This document shows positions 63,026 through 64,000 of a DNA stretch of 64,000 nucleotides, in pieces. The stretch covers positions 248,001 to 312,000 of the forward strand of contig JAUZOO010000003.1 in NCBI GenBank assembly GCA_030706405.1. Direction: 5' to 3'. Within the stretch, counting starts at the first letter, position 1. The number at the start of each line of letters is the position of its first letter. The notes under the pieces were generated by a model that worked only from the letters and a program-made list of their open reading frames with translations, searched no databases and had not been told where the DNA came from. The stretch is from Bacteroidota bacterium (lineage in GTDB: Bacteria > Bacteroidota > Bacteroidia > Bacteroidales > JAAUTT01). The position numbers and the translations under genes were made by a program.

Positions 63026-64000
63026 ATGAAACCTTCCAACATGATGACATATATAATTATCACGCTACTGATAATTATTGTAATTATAATCGGCTATATC
63101 TACGCCGTCAAAAGACCTATCTATGTACCTCCTCATTCGGAGGTAAAGCATGTCGATTGGAGCAAAAATGCGGTCATCTACGAGGTTAACATCCGTCAGT
63201 ATTCCAAACAAGGAACATTTAAAGCTTTCGAAAAAGACCTTCCGCGTCTAAAAAACCTGGGAGTTGACATTCTTTGGATTATGCCTGTAAATCCGATTGG
63301 TGTTCAGGGTCGTAAAGGGCCACTTGGCAGCTACTATGCCGTAAAGGATTACAAAGCTGTAAACCCAGAATTTGGTACGATTGACGATTTCACGCACTTG
63401 GTAAAATCCATTCACAACCAAGGTATGAAGGTTATTCTCGACTGGGTACCCAACCACACTTCGCTCGACAATGCATTGGTAAAAACTCATCCGGAATACT
63501 TCCTGAAGGATTCAACCGGCAAATTTGTTTCTCCGTTCGACTGGACAGATGTTATTCGCCTCGATTATAAAAACGCTGCCACGCGTAAATACATGATCGA
63601 GACATTACAGTGGTGGCTTAAACAAACGGATCTCGACGGCTTTCGCTTCGACGTGGCACACATGATTCCTACTGACTTTTGGGATGAACTTCGTCCCGAA
63701 CTGGAGAAAGTAAAACCGGTTTTCATGCTGGCCGAAGCTGATATTCCCGCACAACATCTCAAAGGTGTTGATATGTCGTACGATTGGAAATTTCATCACA
63801 TCATGAACGAAATTGCAAAAGGCAAGAAAAGTGCCAACGCCATTGCCCGTCATTTTAACTGGGTTGATTCGATATATCCCGGGAACTCATACCTGATGGA
63901 ATTTACATCCAACCACGACGAAAACTCCTGGAACGGAACAGAATATGAAAGGATGGGACAAGGAGCACAGACTTTTGCAGTGCTGGCAGCTACAATTCGA
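63026..64000 (+). CDS. Membrane-anchored GH13 alpha-amylase-family enzyme, 3' end outside window
   Basis: The first 325 codons of a GH13 enzyme; no stop before the window edge. A hydrophobic segment at residues 7-27 without a clear cleavage site suggests a signal anchor. VIYEVNIRQYSKQGTFKAF starts the barrel. KVILDWVPNHTS is region I, LDGFRFDVAHMIP carries Asp209, FMLAEAD has Glu237 and FTSNHDENSWNG has Asp298. It completes the glycosidase row of the plus arm, 31 bp after the GH31 gene. Probably acts on maltooligosaccharides at the outer face of the inner membrane. Confidence 0.88.
   Translation, partial: MKPSNMMTYIIITLLIIIVIIIGYIYAVKRPIYVPPHSEVKHVDWSKNAVIYEVNIRQYSKQGTFKAFEKDLPRLKNLGVDILWIMPVNPIGVQGRKGPLGSYYAVKDYKAVNPEFGTIDDFTHLVKSIHNQGMKVILDWVPNHTSLDNALVKTHPEYFLKDSTGKFVSPFDWTDVIRLDYKNAATRKYMIETLQWWLKQTDLDGFRFDVAHMIPTDFWDELRPELEKVKPVFMLAEADIPAQHLKGVDMSYDWKFHHIMNEIAKGKKSANAIARHFNWVDSIYPGNSYLMEFTSNHDENSWNGTEYERMGQGAQTFAVLAATIR

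Noticed and set aside
1-64000. tRNA, rRNA, CRISPR arrays, insertion sequences, phage genes
   Set aside because: No cloverleaf-like sequence, regularly spaced repeat array, transposase or phage gene was recognised on either strand by eye; a tRNAscan or ISfinder run would be decisive.

Overview
The window looks like a Bacteroidota chromosome, most likely a Bacteroidales or Marinilabiliales-type organism. It carries a SusC/SusD pair, lipoproteins with N-terminal signal peptides and a lipobox Cys, proteins with C-terminal type IX secretion (T9SS) tails, a FISUMP-domain lipoprotein, and several sites matching the Bacteroidota promoter consensus (TTTG near -33, TAnnTTTG near -7). Shine-Dalgarno sequences are generally absent. 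This is gene-family inference; no rRNA or tRNA gene lies in the window to fix the taxon.

Positions 1-21900 hold an exopolysaccharide/capsule locus, mostly on the minus strand. The main operon reads from about 21775 leftward: a GT4 glycosyltransferase, a polysaccharide deacetylase, a second GT4, a 79-aa unknown protein, a Wza-type export lipoprotein, a Wzc-type chain-length regulator/tyrosine kinase, a Wzy-type polymerase, a Wzx flippase, a CatB-like O-acetyltransferase and a third glycosyltransferase. Its roughly 225-nt leader contains two terminator-like hairpins and a structured stretch, which suggests attenuation or antitermination. Further left are a plus-strand asparagine-synthetase-like gene, an LRR/T9SS protein, and a minus-strand group: a beta-helix (polysaccharide-lyase-like) lipoprotein, a FISUMP lipoprotein, an SGNH-like lipoprotein, a hexapeptide acyltransferase, an acyl carrier protein, and a second asparagine-synthetase-like gene cut by the window edge. 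No initiating sugar-phosphate transferase is visible.

Positions 21900-42200 are ordinary housekeeping genes: serB, transaldolase, a DEAD-box helicase, a cold-shock protein, arginine decarboxylase (speA), a CHASE4/PAS histidine kinase, a three-subunit proton-translocating transhydrogenase, a chemoreceptor-like protein, sucA-sucB, an NlpC/P60 lipoprotein and an NAD(P)-binding protein. Strong intrinsic terminators separate many of them.

Positions 42250-64000 are an alpha-glucan (starch/maltodextrin) utilisation locus in two divergent arms around a LacI-family regulator. The minus arm encodes SusC, SusD, SusE-like and SusF-like glycan-binding lipoproteins and a T9SS-secreted GH13 amylase. The plus arm encodes a maltose-type MFS transporter, beta-phosphoglucomutase, a GH65 disaccharide phosphorylase, a GH13 neopullulanase-like enzyme, a GH31 alpha-glucosidase and a membrane-anchored GH13 enzyme cut by the right edge. 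Starch would be bound and cut at the surface, imported by SusCD, trimmed in the periplasm, taken into the cytoplasm as maltose, phosphorolysed to beta-glucose-1-phosphate and converted to glucose-6-phosphate. LacI-type operator-like palindromes sit upstream of susC and across the regulator's own stop codon. A split 22-nt sequence is shared by the susC and transporter leaders in opposite transcriptional orientation.
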